DNA of 64,000 nucleotides. It comes from Terriglobia bacterium (GTDB lineage Bacteria; Acidobacteriota; Terriglobia; Bryobacterales; Bryobacteraceae). How positions within the stretch are numbered: position 1 is the first letter of the stretch; every line of letters begins with the position of its first letter. The notes beneath the pieces were generated by a model. It was not told the DNA's origin, made no database searches, and saw nothing but the letters and a program-made list of their open reading frames with translations. Shown here piece after piece: positions 26,636 to 34,505 of this stretch. A program made the position numbers and the translations under genes. The stretch lies in contig JAIQFN010000054.1 of NCBI GenBank assembly GCA_020073265.1, positions 1 through 64,000 of the forward strand. Direction: 5' to 3'.

Positions 26636-27292
26636 TCAGACGGAGGCAGGAGGACCGCGGGAGTGAATACGGAACTGAAATTCAGCCGGGCGATTCCGGT
26701 CGCGTTTGCCAAACAACCCCGCCACGGCAAGATGCAGATCGAAAGCGCGGACCACCGCGCCGAGATCCGTCCGGGAGTGGTCCACCGTGTCTGGTTGAGG
26801 TGAAGGGCGGGCGGCCGAATCGAGAGAACGCGGATCGTCGTGCGAGAGTTGATAGCGGAAATCCGCTACTTCGGCCCGCTGGAAATGGCCGGCGCCGTCA
26901 TTGATCCATATGGCGATCGGCTCCGCGGAGGCGGTCTCGAGCACCAGGTCGCGGTCGCTATCGCCGTCCAGATCCCGCGCACTCAGCCGCTCGGTTGCTC
27001 CGGTCGCGCAAAGGGGAATCGGCCCGGCCTCTCCCGAATGAATGGTGATGTGGCGAAGGATTCCGCTATCGTTTGGGCCGGGCAGCTCGGCGACGGCCAT
27101 GTCCAGCTTGTGGTCGCCGTCAAAATCCGCCAGCACCCACGCCGCCGCTTGGCCTCCGGGCAGCACGGAACAGACCGGATCGGCGGCCGCTGCCGGAATG
27201 CACGTGAGGCAGGCTATCAGGACCGGCCAGAACAGACACACCGCGAGAGCGCGGATACGCCGTCGATTGCGGATGTCTTCTGAGCGCTGCAC
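26636..27292 (-). CDS. exported FG-GAP/VCBS repeat protein
   Basis: This 218-residue protein begins with a GTG that has an AAAGAGG site five bases upstream, and has a signal peptide ending near AAAADP. Two FG-GAP-like calcium-binding blades are visible (DFDGDHKLDMAVAE and DLDGDSDRDLVLE), plus a third partial one (WINDGAGHFQRAEV). This is shorter than a full seven-blade propeller. The C-terminal 60 residues are rich in Arg and Pro and match no repeat. It lies 111 bases upstream of the efflux operon start on the same strand. The function is unknown. Confidence 0.65.
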   Translation of the reverse strand: MQRSEDIRNRRRIRALAVCLFWPVLIACLTCIPAAAADPVCSVLPGGQAAAWVLADFDGDHKLDMAVAELPGPNDSGILRHITIHSGEAGPIPLCATGATERLSARDLDGDSDRDLVLETASAEPIAIWINDGAGHFQRAEVADFRYQLSHDDPRSLDSAARPSPQPDTVDHSRTDLGAVVRAFDLHLAVAGLFGKRDRNRPAEFQFRIHSRGPPASV

Positions 27293-27409
27293 GGGTGCCT
27301 CTTTCGCATTATCACACGACTCGCGCCGGATGTCGCTGCGCGCCGCTCGAAGCGTGCTAAACTGCTGTCGATCAGTGCGGCCAGTTCGCCGCAAGATTAA
27401 GGAGGCGTG

Positions 27410-27844
27410 ATGCGCGCAATCGGATCGATTCTGTTGTTGGGTACGGTGTTGTTCTTGGGAACGGCGCCGGCGCAGGCCCCTACTTTCGAAAACGTGGGCA
27501 CCATGAGCCAGTTGATGATACACGTCATCTACCCCGCCTCGGACGCGCTGTTTTACATCGAGCGGGAACCGCCCAAGACCGACGTCCAGTGGAACGCCAT
27601 CCGGATGCAAGCTCTGATGGTGGCCGAGTCCGGCAACCTGCTCATGATGCCCGGCCGCGCCCGAGATGACGAGTGGGTGAAGGACGCCAAGCTGATGGTG
27701 GACGCGGGAGCCGCAGCCTACAAAGCCGCGCTGGCGAAAAACATGGACGCCATCGTGGCGCTCAGCGATCAGCTCACCGCTTCATGCACCACCTGCCACC
27801 TGAAGTATCGGCCCAACTACCGGCGATCGCCGCTGGCTCAGTAG
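27410..27844 (+). CDS. exported monoheme cytochrome c, c'/c556 type
   Basis: This 144-residue exported protein is helical and has a single heme-binding motif CTTCH (Cys126-His130) near the C-terminus. That is the layout of four-helix-bundle cytochromes c' or c556. The signal peptide ends near AQA. The ATG at 27410 sits four bases after a GGAGG site; the GTG one codon earlier is too close. It faces the patatin gene tail to tail. The role is likely periplasmic electron or gas binding; the partner is unknown. Confidence 0.85.
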   Translation: MRAIGSILLLGTVLFLGTAPAQAPTFENVGTMSQLMIHVIYPASDALFYIEREPPKTDVQWNAIRMQALMVAESGNLLMMPGRARDDEWVKDAKLMVDAGAAAYKAALAKNMDAIVALSDQLTASCTTCHLKYRPNYRRSPLAQ

Positions 27845-27852
27845 AGGCCCCG

Positions 27853-28746
27853 TCAGTCGCCGCGCCACAGTTGGCGTAGTGTCGCGGCGTTGGCTCTTCC
27901 TTGAGCCAGTCCGGCTTTCGCCGCGTCCGGCCTCCGCCGGAAATCCATCAAGTTCAATCCGAACGCTTCGAGACTCGCGGTATCGGGCGCAATCAATTCC
28001 ACGCGGCTGCCGCTCTGGCGCACCGCGTCGAGTTCCGCTTCCAGGCGGCGACGGAAAAGTTCCGCCATGCCCGTAGCCGCGGCGCCCACCGTCAGAGCCA
28101 CCACGAACACGACATCGTAGCCGGTGGCGACGTCGGCATTGGTGGCCGATCGCATGCCGCCATCCATGTAGCGCCGCCCGTTGATGGTCACGGGCGGATA
28201 GATGCCCGGAACGCTGCAGCTCGAGGCCACCGCGCGCGCGAGACTGATCCGCGATTCTTTGTTCCAGACCACGAAGCTGCCATTGGCGGCATCCACCGCG
28301 GTGCAGGAAAAGCCGCGCCCTGGCCAGGAGTCTTCGGGAAAATCACGAATGTAGCGCCCGAAGCTGGCGATGAAGGCATCCTCGGTCATAGTGGCGGCCT
28401 GTAACGCCCAGGCTCCGATTGGCGTGCGCGCTTCTTCAGGCGGCTTCGCGCCCGAGAGAGCTTCCTGCATTCTCGTGATCAGTCCGGAAAGATCGGGCGG
28501 CGCGGATCCCAGCATCTGGCTGGGCGAAGGTGGTTGGTGATCTTCGGAAAGAAACGGCGCGGCCAGACCCACCGCCGGACGTCCCATCGCCAACTGCGCG
28601 CCCACCACCGATCCCGCCGACGTCCCCAGGATGAAATCGGCTTCCGACAAATCCAGCCCGGCTTCGGCCAGTCCCGCCAGCAGCCCGGATTCCCAGGCGA
28701 TTCCGACCGGGCCTCCGCCGCCGAGAACCAGCGCGCGTTTCTTCAT
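27853..28746 (-). CDS. patatin-like phospholipase
   Basis: This 297-residue lipid acyl hydrolase of the patatin family has the oxyanion loop GGGGPVG near residue 9, the nucleophile Ser43 in GTSAGS, and the catalytic Asp195 in DGG. No signal peptide is present, so it is probably cytoplasmic or peripheral. The frame is intact and of normal length. It lies 31 bases downstream of the VOC protein gene on the same strand, so the two may be cotranscribed. Confidence 0.9.
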   Translation of the reverse strand: MKKRALVLGGGGPVGIAWESGLLAGLAEAGLDLSEADFILGTSAGSVVGAQLAMGRPAVGLAAPFLSEDHQPPSPSQMLGSAPPDLSGLITRMQEALSGAKPPEEARTPIGAWALQAATMTEDAFIASFGRYIRDFPEDSWPGRGFSCTAVDAANGSFVVWNKESRISLARAVASSCSVPGIYPPVTINGRRYMDGGMRSATNADVATGYDVVFVVALTVGAAATGMAELFRRRLEAELDAVRQSGSRVELIAPDTASLEAFGLNLMDFRRRPDAAKAGLAQGRANAATLRQLWRGD

Positions 28747-28777
28747 GGTTGTGTTGGAGCTGATCCGCTCGCCGCGA

Positions 28778-29566
28778 TCAGTGGCCTGCCAATCCGTCGG
28801 TCAGCTCGATGCGCGTGCCCACCGGATCGATGATGAACGCGATCTTCAGTCCGGCGAGCTGCGGCATCTCGCGATAGGCCATGTCGAAAGTGACGCCGTC
28901 GGCCTGCAGCTTCTTGCAGAACGCCTCCAGGTCCTTCACCTCGAAACCGATGTGATCGAGCGAACGGCCCTTGGTGGGCGCGGGCGCGGTCGCGGCCTTG
29001 GTGAAATCCACTTCGCCGCCGGGAAGCATGGCGGACGGGAAGTTGCCGCGCTTGCCGGCCGTGCCGCCGAAGGTCTTCACGTACCAGGCGCGCAGGGTCT
29101 CCTGGTCGGTGGTGGCGATATGAATATGATGGAATGCGATCGGAGTCTTGAGCGACGTATCCTCGGTGAACTCGACGCGCACCTTTTCAGGGAAGACCGC
29201 GATGAACTGGTGGTTCTCCGGCCGGTCCATGGCGTAGGTGACGCCGGCGGCCGTTAGTTTCGCCTTCACGTCCGCGGCGTTCTTGACCAGGAAACCGTAG
29301 TGGTTCACGGTGGAGCCGTCCGAGCCGTCCGCCGGCGCGGTGCGCGCCTTGCCGAGCACGATGAACACGCCCGGCAGCTTGAGCGCTTCGAGCGCTCCGA
29401 AGTGGGTTACTTCGGCGCCCAGGATATCCACCCAGATTTTCTTCTGTGCGTCGGGGTCGCCCAGCATGAGATGCATGTGTCCGACGGAAACGCCGCTGCC
29501 GTTGGGGGCGGCCACTTGGGCGAAGAGAGAAGCGGCCGAGGCCGCGAGCAGAATGAGCCAGCGCAT
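28778..29566 (-). CDS. exported VOC-superfamily (glyoxalase-fold) protein
   Basis: This 262-residue protein has two VOC modules: about 27-132, opening with VGHMHLML, and about 143-256, with FHHIHIATTD, LDHIGFEVKD and RIELTDG. Candidate metal ligands are His30 or His32, the His residues in HHIHI, and Glu near the module ends. A signal peptide (ending near SLFAQ) is unusual for this mainly cytoplasmic fold. The substrate is unknown; dioxygenase, glyoxalase or lyase activities are all possible. A 17-base palindrome abuts its start codon. Confidence 0.8.
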   Translation of the reverse strand: MRWLILLAASAASLFAQVAAPNGSGVSVGHMHLMLGDPDAQKKIWVDILGAEVTHFGALEALKLPGVFIVLGKARTAPADGSDGSTVNHYGFLVKNAADVKAKLTAAGVTYAMDRPENHQFIAVFPEKVRVEFTEDTSLKTPIAFHHIHIATTDQETLRAWYVKTFGGTAGKRGNFPSAMLPGGEVDFTKAATAPAPTKGRSLDHIGFEVKDLEAFCKKLQADGVTFDMAYREMPQLAGLKIAFIIDPVGTRIELTDGLAGH

Positions 29567-29567
29567 G

Positions 29568-29584
29568 CGTGATAGGCTATCACG
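29568..29584. promoter_or_regulatory. perfect palindrome abutting the VOC start codon
   Basis: CGTGATAG and CTATCACG flank a single central base at 29576. The site begins one base upstream of the ATG at 29566 on the minus strand, so a bound regulator would block initiation of transcription or translation. The rest of the 222-base divergent gap up to 29788 shows no gene. Confidence 0.5.
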
Positions 29585-29788
29585 AATTCCGGGCGTCAGG
29601 GCAGCGGGGATCGCAAATCTGTTTAGTCTTGGAAGCTAGCGCGAGATGAAGGCGAGCGCAAAAGCATCGTCATCCCGCCCACGAAAATCCAGCCGGAGTA
29701 GTGTTCCAACTTCCACAGAGTCTTCGAGCCACTTCCTACACGCCCGTTTGCTAATATCAATCAGATTCTTCCCCAAGGAAGGTGACCG

Positions 29789-30430
29789 GTGAGTTTCAAG
29801 CCAGATCCCGAGAAACAAAAGAAACCCAAGTCGTCTTTTTCTCGCCGTGGTTTTCTCCAAGGCGTCAGCCTCACTGGCGGCGCTCTCACCACCGGCATTC
29901 TCGAAACCGAAGCTGAGGCGCAAACCGGCGCCAAGATCCAAGGGCCGGGCGAAGTTCCCATTACCCTGCAGATCAACGGCAAGCCTTACCGCACCGCCGT
30001 CGAGCCGCGCTCCACTCTGCTGGACACCTTGCGGAACCGTCTGGAACTGACCGCCGCCAAACGCGTTTGCGATCGCGGCACCTGCGGCGCCTGCACCGTC
30101 ATCATCGACGGCAAAGTGATGTACAGTTGCTCGGTGCTGGCCATCGACGCGCAAGGGCGCCAGATTCAAACTCTCGAAGGCCTCTCGCAAAACGGCCGCC
30201 CGCATGCCGTCTCGCAAGCCTTTACTAATAATGATGCCCAGCAGTGCGGCTATTGCACGCCGGGATTCGTGATGGCCGCCAAAGGATTTCTGGATCGGAA
30301 TCCCAACCCGACTTTCGAAGAAGTTAAGAGAGGACTGGGCGGCAATCTGTGCCGCTGCGGCACCTACATGGGCGTCCGAAAAGCCGTGCTGGAAGCAGCC
30401 AAGACGATGAAAGGAGCGAAAAATGCCTGA
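29789..30430 (+). CDS. [2Fe-2S] subunit of a xanthine dehydrogenase-family molybdenum hydroxylase
   Basis: This 213-residue small subunit has a twin-arginine signal (SRRGFLQG, residues 18-25), so the complex is probably exported folded. The plant-type [2Fe-2S] cluster is bound by Cys94, Cys99, Cys102 and Cys114. The second cluster is bound by Cys153, Cys156, Cys188 and Cys190. The GTG start is preceded by an AAGGAAGG stretch. Its end overlaps the molybdopterin subunit gene by eight bases. The substrate, an aldehyde or N-heterocycle, cannot be read from this subunit. Confidence 0.92.
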   Translation: MSFKPDPEKQKKPKSSFSRRGFLQGVSLTGGALTTGILETEAEAQTGAKIQGPGEVPITLQINGKPYRTAVEPRSTLLDTLRNRLELTAAKRVCDRGTCGACTVIIDGKVMYSCSVLAIDAQGRQIQTLEGLSQNGRPHAVSQAFTNNDAQQCGYCTPGFVMAAKGFLDRNPNPTFEEVKRGLGGNLCRCGTYMGVRKAVLEAAKTMKGAKNA

Positions 30431-32576
30431 CCTGCCCGATTATCATTGGCCCCCGATGGGCAAGCGCCGCGTCATGGGAAAGCCCATGAACCGCCTGGAC
30501 GGCATCGCCAAGTCCACCGGCGCCGCCAAGTACAGCTCCGACCGCAAGCCGGAAGGAATGCTCTACGGCGCGCTGCTCACTTCGCCGCACGCGCACGCCA
30601 AAGTCACCAGCATCGATACCAGCGCCGCTGAAAAACTCTCAGGCGTCGAAGCGGTCCGCGTGGTTGCGAAGGCCGGCACTGAAATCCAATGGGCCGGCGC
30701 CGAGGTCGCCTTCGTCGCCGCGCGAACCGAAGAAATCGCCGAAGACGCGCTGCGCCTCATCAAGGTCGACTACGAAGTTCTCCCGCACCTGGTCAATGAA
30801 GAAGATCTCTCGAAGGTCGGCAGCCGCGGACGCGCGGTGGGCGAGCAGGTGACCGGCGATCCCGACAAGGCTTTCAAGGAAGCCGACGCCGTCTCCGAAG
30901 GACACTACGGCATCCCGGTGCTCACGCACTGCTGCCTGGAATCGCATGGCCAGACCATCGCGGTGAAAGGCGACCACGTCGAGTATTACCCGTCCACGCA
31001 AAACGTCTACGGCATCGCCACCGACATCGGCCGCGCGCTCAACATCCCGGTGAGCAACGTGCACGTCAACATGGACTACATGGGCGGCGGATTCGGCAGC
31101 AAGTTCCCCGCCGACGTGTGGGGCGTCGAGGCGGCGAAAATGTCGCAGTCCTCCGGCAAGCCGGTGAGGTTGTTCCTCGATCGCGCTACCGAGCTGACCA
31201 TGGCCGGAAATCGGCCGTCGGTTTTCGCCAACGTCAAAGTCGCCGCGAAGCGCGACGGAACCATCACCTCCTGGCAGTCGCAGACCTGGTCCACCGGCGG
31301 AATCGGCGGCGGCAATCTGAACGCCGGCCTGTTCCCGTACGTGTTCACCAAGGTTCCCAACCGCCGCATCAATCACACTTCGGTGTCGATCAATGCCGGC
31401 GGGGCTCGCGCCTGGCGCGCGCCCAATCATCCGCAGGTCTGCTTTGTCACCTGCTCGGCGCTCGAGGACCTGGCCGCGAAACTCAACATGGACCCGCTGG
31501 AGATGTTCCTCAAGAACCTCGACTACACCTCGCGGGCCGACCTGTACAAGTTCCAGTTCGCCAAAGCCGCCGAGCTGATGGAGTGGAAAAAGAACTGGCA
31601 TCCGCGCGGTGACTCCGGCAGCGGTTCCGTCAAGCGCGGCCTCGGCCTGGCGCTCGGAACCTGGGGCGGCGCGGGCCATGCCAGCACCTGCAAGACCACC
31701 ATCCATCCGGACGCCTCGGTCGAAGTCGAGCTGGCCACGCAGGACCTCGGAACCGGCAGCCGCACCATGGTCGCGATGATCGCGGCCGAAACTTTCGGAC
31801 TGCCGGTGAGCGCGATCAAAGTCAAGATCGGTGACAATTCGTATCCCAACTCGGGCGGCTCGGGCGGATCCACCACCAGCGGCGGAATCTCGTCGTCTAC
31901 CCGCAAGTCCACCGTCAACGCTTTGCAGAAGCTGTTCGAGGTGGTGGCCCAATCGCTCAACGTTCCGGCCGACCAGTTGGAAGCCGTCGACGGACGCATC
32001 CGCGTGAAGGGCAATCCGGACAAAGGCATGAGCTTCCAGCAGGCCGCGCAGAAGCTGGGAGTCAACAGCATTTCTGAAATGGGCGAGAACAACCCGCGCA
32101 ATGCGCCGAAAGAAGGCTTGAACACCGGCGGCACCGGCGGCGTGCAGATGGCCGACGTCTCGGTGGACATCGACACCGGCATCGTGAAGATGAACCGCAT
32201 GGTCGCGGTGCAGGATTGCGGGCTGGTGGTGAATCCGAAGACCGCCGAGAGCCAGGTGTTCGGCGCCTGCATCATGAGCGTCTGTGGCGCACTCTACGAA
32301 GAGCGCATCATGGATCAGCAGATCGGGCGCGTGCTCAACCCCGACATGGAGTTTTACAAGCTGGCCGGGATCGGGGACGTCGGCGAGATCATCGTGCACA
32401 TGGACATTCGCGAAGAAAACGACAGCCGCGGCGTCATCGGACTAGGCGAACCTTGCGCCATCGGCGGACTGGCCGCCATCGCCAACGCCGTCGCCAACGC
32501 CATCGGAGTCAGAGTGCCAAGGGTGCCTCTCACTCCCGCGAGAGTGCTGGCGGCCCTGGAAAGGAGGACCGCCTAA
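30423..32576 (+). CDS. molybdopterin-binding large subunit, xanthine dehydrogenase family
   Basis: This 717-residue subunit carries the Mo-pterin active site. It has an aldehyde oxidase a/b hammerhead domain (about 25-130) and the Mo-binding domains. The GGGFGSK loop is near residue 220, ARAWRAPNHPQ near 330, the pterin-binding stretch with QDLGTGS and GGSGGSTTSGG is near 440-490, and the catalytic Glu676 lies in GLGEPCAIGG. Some bacterial relatives are aldehyde or isoquinoline dehydrogenases; the substrate here is unknown. It overlaps both neighbours, so the three subunits are tightly coupled. No export signal of its own is present; it may travel with the FeS subunit. Confidence 0.93.
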   Translation: MPDLPDYHWPPMGKRRVMGKPMNRLDGIAKSTGAAKYSSDRKPEGMLYGALLTSPHAHAKVTSIDTSAAEKLSGVEAVRVVAKAGTEIQWAGAEVAFVAARTEEIAEDALRLIKVDYEVLPHLVNEEDLSKVGSRGRAVGEQVTGDPDKAFKEADAVSEGHYGIPVLTHCCLESHGQTIAVKGDHVEYYPSTQNVYGIATDIGRALNIPVSNVHVNMDYMGGGFGSKFPADVWGVEAAKMSQSSGKPVRLFLDRATELTMAGNRPSVFANVKVAAKRDGTITSWQSQTWSTGGIGGGNLNAGLFPYVFTKVPNRRINHTSVSINAGGARAWRAPNHPQVCFVTCSALEDLAAKLNMDPLEMFLKNLDYTSRADLYKFQFAKAAELMEWKKNWHPRGDSGSGSVKRGLGLALGTWGGAGHASTCKTTIHPDASVEVELATQDLGTGSRTMVAMIAAETFGLPVSAIKVKIGDNSYPNSGGSGGSTTSGGISSSTRKSTVNALQKLFEVVAQSLNVPADQLEAVDGRIRVKGNPDKGMSFQQAAQKLGVNSISEMGENNPRNAPKEGLNTGGTGGVQMADVSVDIDTGIVKMNRMVAVQDCGLVVNPKTAESQVFGACIMSVCGALYEERIMDQQIGRVLNPDMEFYKLAGIGDVGEIIVHMDIREENDSRGVIGLGEPCAIGGLAAIANAVANAIGVRVPRVPLTPARVLAALERRTA

Positions 32577-33553
32577 TGCAACCGTTCGAATACGCCAACC
32601 CCTCCACTTTGCAGGAGGCGCTCGCGCTGCTGGGATCCCGGTGGGGCGAAGCCGACGTTCTGGCCGGCGGCACCGACCAGATCAGTCTCATGAAAGAATT
32701 CCTCCACACGCCCAAACGCGTGGTGAACATCAAGGGCATCAAGGAACTCGGTGGCATTCACCACAGCTCGCAAGGACTGCGCATAGGGGCTACGGTGACG
32801 TTCGATGAGCTGGCTTCGAATCAAGCGGCCCACTCTGAATATCCGTCGCTCGTCCAAGCCGTCATGGGCATCAGCAGCCCGCAGATGCGCAATATGGGGA
32901 CGGTGGGCGGCGATCTGTGCCAGCGGCCGCGCTGCTGGTATTTCCGACGCGGCTTCGGGCTGCTCGCCATGCAGAACGGCAAGAGCCTGGTGCCCAGCGG
33001 CGACAATCGCTATCACGCCATCTTCGGCGGCGGTCCGGCATACTTCGTCAGCCCGTCCAGCCTCGGCCCGGCGCTGGTTTCGCTCGGCGCCAAGGTGAAG
33101 CTGGTATCGGCGTCGGGGAGCAGGACCGTCGCGGTGGAGAAGTTTTTCGTCGCGCCGCAGAATGAATCGTCGCGCGAGACCGCGCTGCTGCCGAACGAAA
33201 TCCTGACCGAGATCGAAATTCCGCTGGCGCGCGGAATCAAGAACGCCACCTACGAAGTACGGCAGAAAGAAGCGCTGGACTGGCCGCTGGCCGCGGCGTC
33301 GGTGGCCTTGTCGATGAAGGGCAACGTGGTGAGCAAGTCCTGGGTGGTTCTGGGCCATGTCGCGCCGACACCTTGGCCGGCCACCGCGGCGAGCCAGGCG
33401 CTGGATGGCAACCCGTTGAACGACGAGACCATCGCGAAGGCCGCCGAAGCAGCGGTCGCCGGCGCGCAGCCTCTGAGCGAGAACGGCTACAAAGTTCAGC
33501 TCACGCGCGTGGCGGTGAAGCGCGCCCTACTGGAGGCTTCCGCAAAGGCCTAG
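32576..33553 (+). CDS. FAD-binding subunit, xanthine dehydrogenase family
   Basis: This 325-residue FAD subunit belongs to the CO dehydrogenase flavoprotein family. The FAD pyrophosphate motif is near residue 29 (VLAGGTDQ), a second FAD contact is MRNMGTVGGDLCQRPRC near residue 105, and a C-terminal CO-dehydrogenase flavoprotein domain runs from about 220 to 320. The ATG shares one base with the stop of the large subunit (TAATG). The motif CQRPRCWYFRRGF suggests Cys residues near the flavin, as seen in members with an additional FeS cluster. It passes electrons from FeS centres to an acceptor that is not encoded here. Confidence 0.92.
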   Translation: MQPFEYANPSTLQEALALLGSRWGEADVLAGGTDQISLMKEFLHTPKRVVNIKGIKELGGIHHSSQGLRIGATVTFDELASNQAAHSEYPSLVQAVMGISSPQMRNMGTVGGDLCQRPRCWYFRRGFGLLAMQNGKSLVPSGDNRYHAIFGGGPAYFVSPSSLGPALVSLGAKVKLVSASGSRTVAVEKFFVAPQNESSRETALLPNEILTEIEIPLARGIKNATYEVRQKEALDWPLAAASVALSMKGNVVSKSWVVLGHVAPTPWPATAASQALDGNPLNDETIAKAAEAAVAGAQPLSENGYKVQLTRVAVKRALLEASAKA

Positions 33554-33554
33554 T

Positions 33555-33776
33555 ATGGGGGGCGAACGTTCGTCTCTGACGCCGCTCGACGACGATCGTT
33601 GCGAGTTGCTGCGCTGGAAGGGCATGTACATCGAGGCGGAATGGGACCCCACCGTTCCGCACTCCGGCGACCGCCTGTTCTGGTGCCACAAAACCCAGCA
33701 GTGCCTCGGCCCGGACGGCAAACTCGTGGACGACTACGAGTGCAACCCCGCGCGCGGGTGCTACAAGCCGCTCTGA
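33555..33776 (+). CDS. small cysteine-rich protein at the end of the hydroxylase operon
   Basis: This 73-residue protein begins one base after the FAD subunit stop, so it is probably cotranslated. Five cysteines (17, 44, 50, 63, 69) and a Trp/Tyr-rich sequence suggest a zinc or iron-binding site or disulfides. A second in-frame Met24 could be an alternative start. There is no signal peptide. I do not recognise a family. Its position suggests an accessory role in cofactor handling or assembly of the hydroxylase, which is inference. Confidence 0.55.
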   Translation: MGGERSSLTPLDDDRCELLRWKGMYIEAEWDPTVPHSGDRLFWCHKTQQCLGPDGKLVDDYECNPARGCYKPL

Positions 33777-33791
33777 CTGGCGTCGCATAGA

Positions 33792-33815
33792 CGAACTGGT
33801 CATATGACCGGTTCG
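33792..33815. promoter_or_regulatory. toxin-antitoxin operator palindrome
   Basis: The 24-base stretch is a near-perfect palindrome centred on CATATG, with arms CGAACTGGT and ACCGGTTCG. One position pairs T with G. It lies 17 bases upstream of the antitoxin ATG, where Phd/YefM-type antitoxins usually bind to repress their own operon. Confidence 0.7.
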
Positions 33816-33832
33816 ACGTGTTACAGTAAGGC

Positions 33833-34078
33833 ATGAAGCACCGGGTGATCAGTGCGACCGAGTTCAAGGCCAAGTGTCTTGCGTTGCTCGACGAGGTCGA
33901 TGACAAAGGCAGCACCCTCACGATCACGAAACGCGGGAGGCCCGTCGCAAACGTAACGCGCGCCAAGAAGCGGGCGTGGAAATCCCCAGAAGGCATCTGG
34001 GCCGGCAAGATTAAGATTGTCGGCGACATCGCCAACGAGGATACCTCGGACCTCTGGGAATGTCTGCGTGAAGACTGA
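33833..34078 (+). CDS. Phd/YefM-family antitoxin
   Basis: This 81-residue protein has the Phd/YefM fold: an N-terminal DNA-binding half (SATEFKAKCLALLDEVDDKG, then TITKRGRPVANV) and a C-terminal tail rich in Trp and acidic residues (about 55-81) that would wrap the toxin. A palindromic operator precedes it, and a PIN-domain gene starts 11 bases after its stop. It is intact. The pair resembles VapBC-type modules with a Phd-class antitoxin. Confidence 0.9.
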   Translation: MKHRVISATEFKAKCLALLDEVDDKGSTLTITKRGRPVANVTRAKKRAWKSPEGIWAGKIKIVGDIANEDTSDLWECLRED

Positions 34079-34089
34079 CAGGTGCCAGC

Positions 34090-34494
34090 TTGGAGTCCCG
34101 ATTTCTCCTGGACACGCACGTCGTCATCCGCTGGCTTGCTGAGCCGAAGAAGCTATCCCGGGAGCAATTCCAAGTTGTGCGCGACGCGGTCCGGCACCGC
34201 GAGACTGTCGCGATGAGCGCCATGAGCCTGCTTGAGATAGCCGCGATCGTTACATCCGGCAAACACCGAATCCGTGCCAGCGTCGAGGGGCTTCTCGGCG
34301 ATCTTGAATTCAATCCCGTGTTTCAGGTTCTACCGATCACCTACGCGATCGCCGCCGAAGTTGCCGCCTTGAGAAATTCTCTGCGAGATCCAGCCGACCG
34401 AGCCATCGTCGCGACCGCGCGGGTCCATAGTCTTCGACTCCTGACTTCCGATCAGCGGATCATCGAGTCGAAACTCGTTCCGGTGGTCTTCTAG
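34090..34494 (+). CDS. PIN-domain toxin (VapC-like ribonuclease)
   Basis: This 134-residue PIN-domain protein would be a metal-dependent RNase inhibited by the upstream antitoxin. Conserved acidic residues are Asp8 (LLDTHV), Glu49 (SLLEIA), Asp100 or Asp103 (RDPADR) and Asp121 (TSDQR). The TTG at 34090 is the only plausible start, since the PIN motif begins at residue 5. It is the second gene of the pair and converges on the amidase gene. The cleavage target (tRNA, rRNA or other) cannot be predicted. Confidence 0.9.
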   Translation: MESRFLLDTHVVIRWLAEPKKLSREQFQVVRDAVRHRETVAMSAMSLLEIAAIVTSGKHRIRASVEGLLGDLEFNPVFQVLPITYAIAAEVAALRNSLRDPADRAIVATARVHSLRLLTSDQRIIESKLVPVVF

Positions 34495-34505
34495 TTGGAC
34501 CTGCT

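Noticed and set aside
27293-27409. A possible small gene in the divergent gap between the FG-GAP and cytochrome genes
   Set aside because: No frame of reasonable length with a ribosome site is present; the gap more likely holds two promoters.
30639-32399. A 586-codon open frame antisense to the molybdopterin subunit gene
   Set aside because: The plus-strand frame carries all catalytic motifs of the family and overlaps its partners; the antisense product has no recognisable feature.
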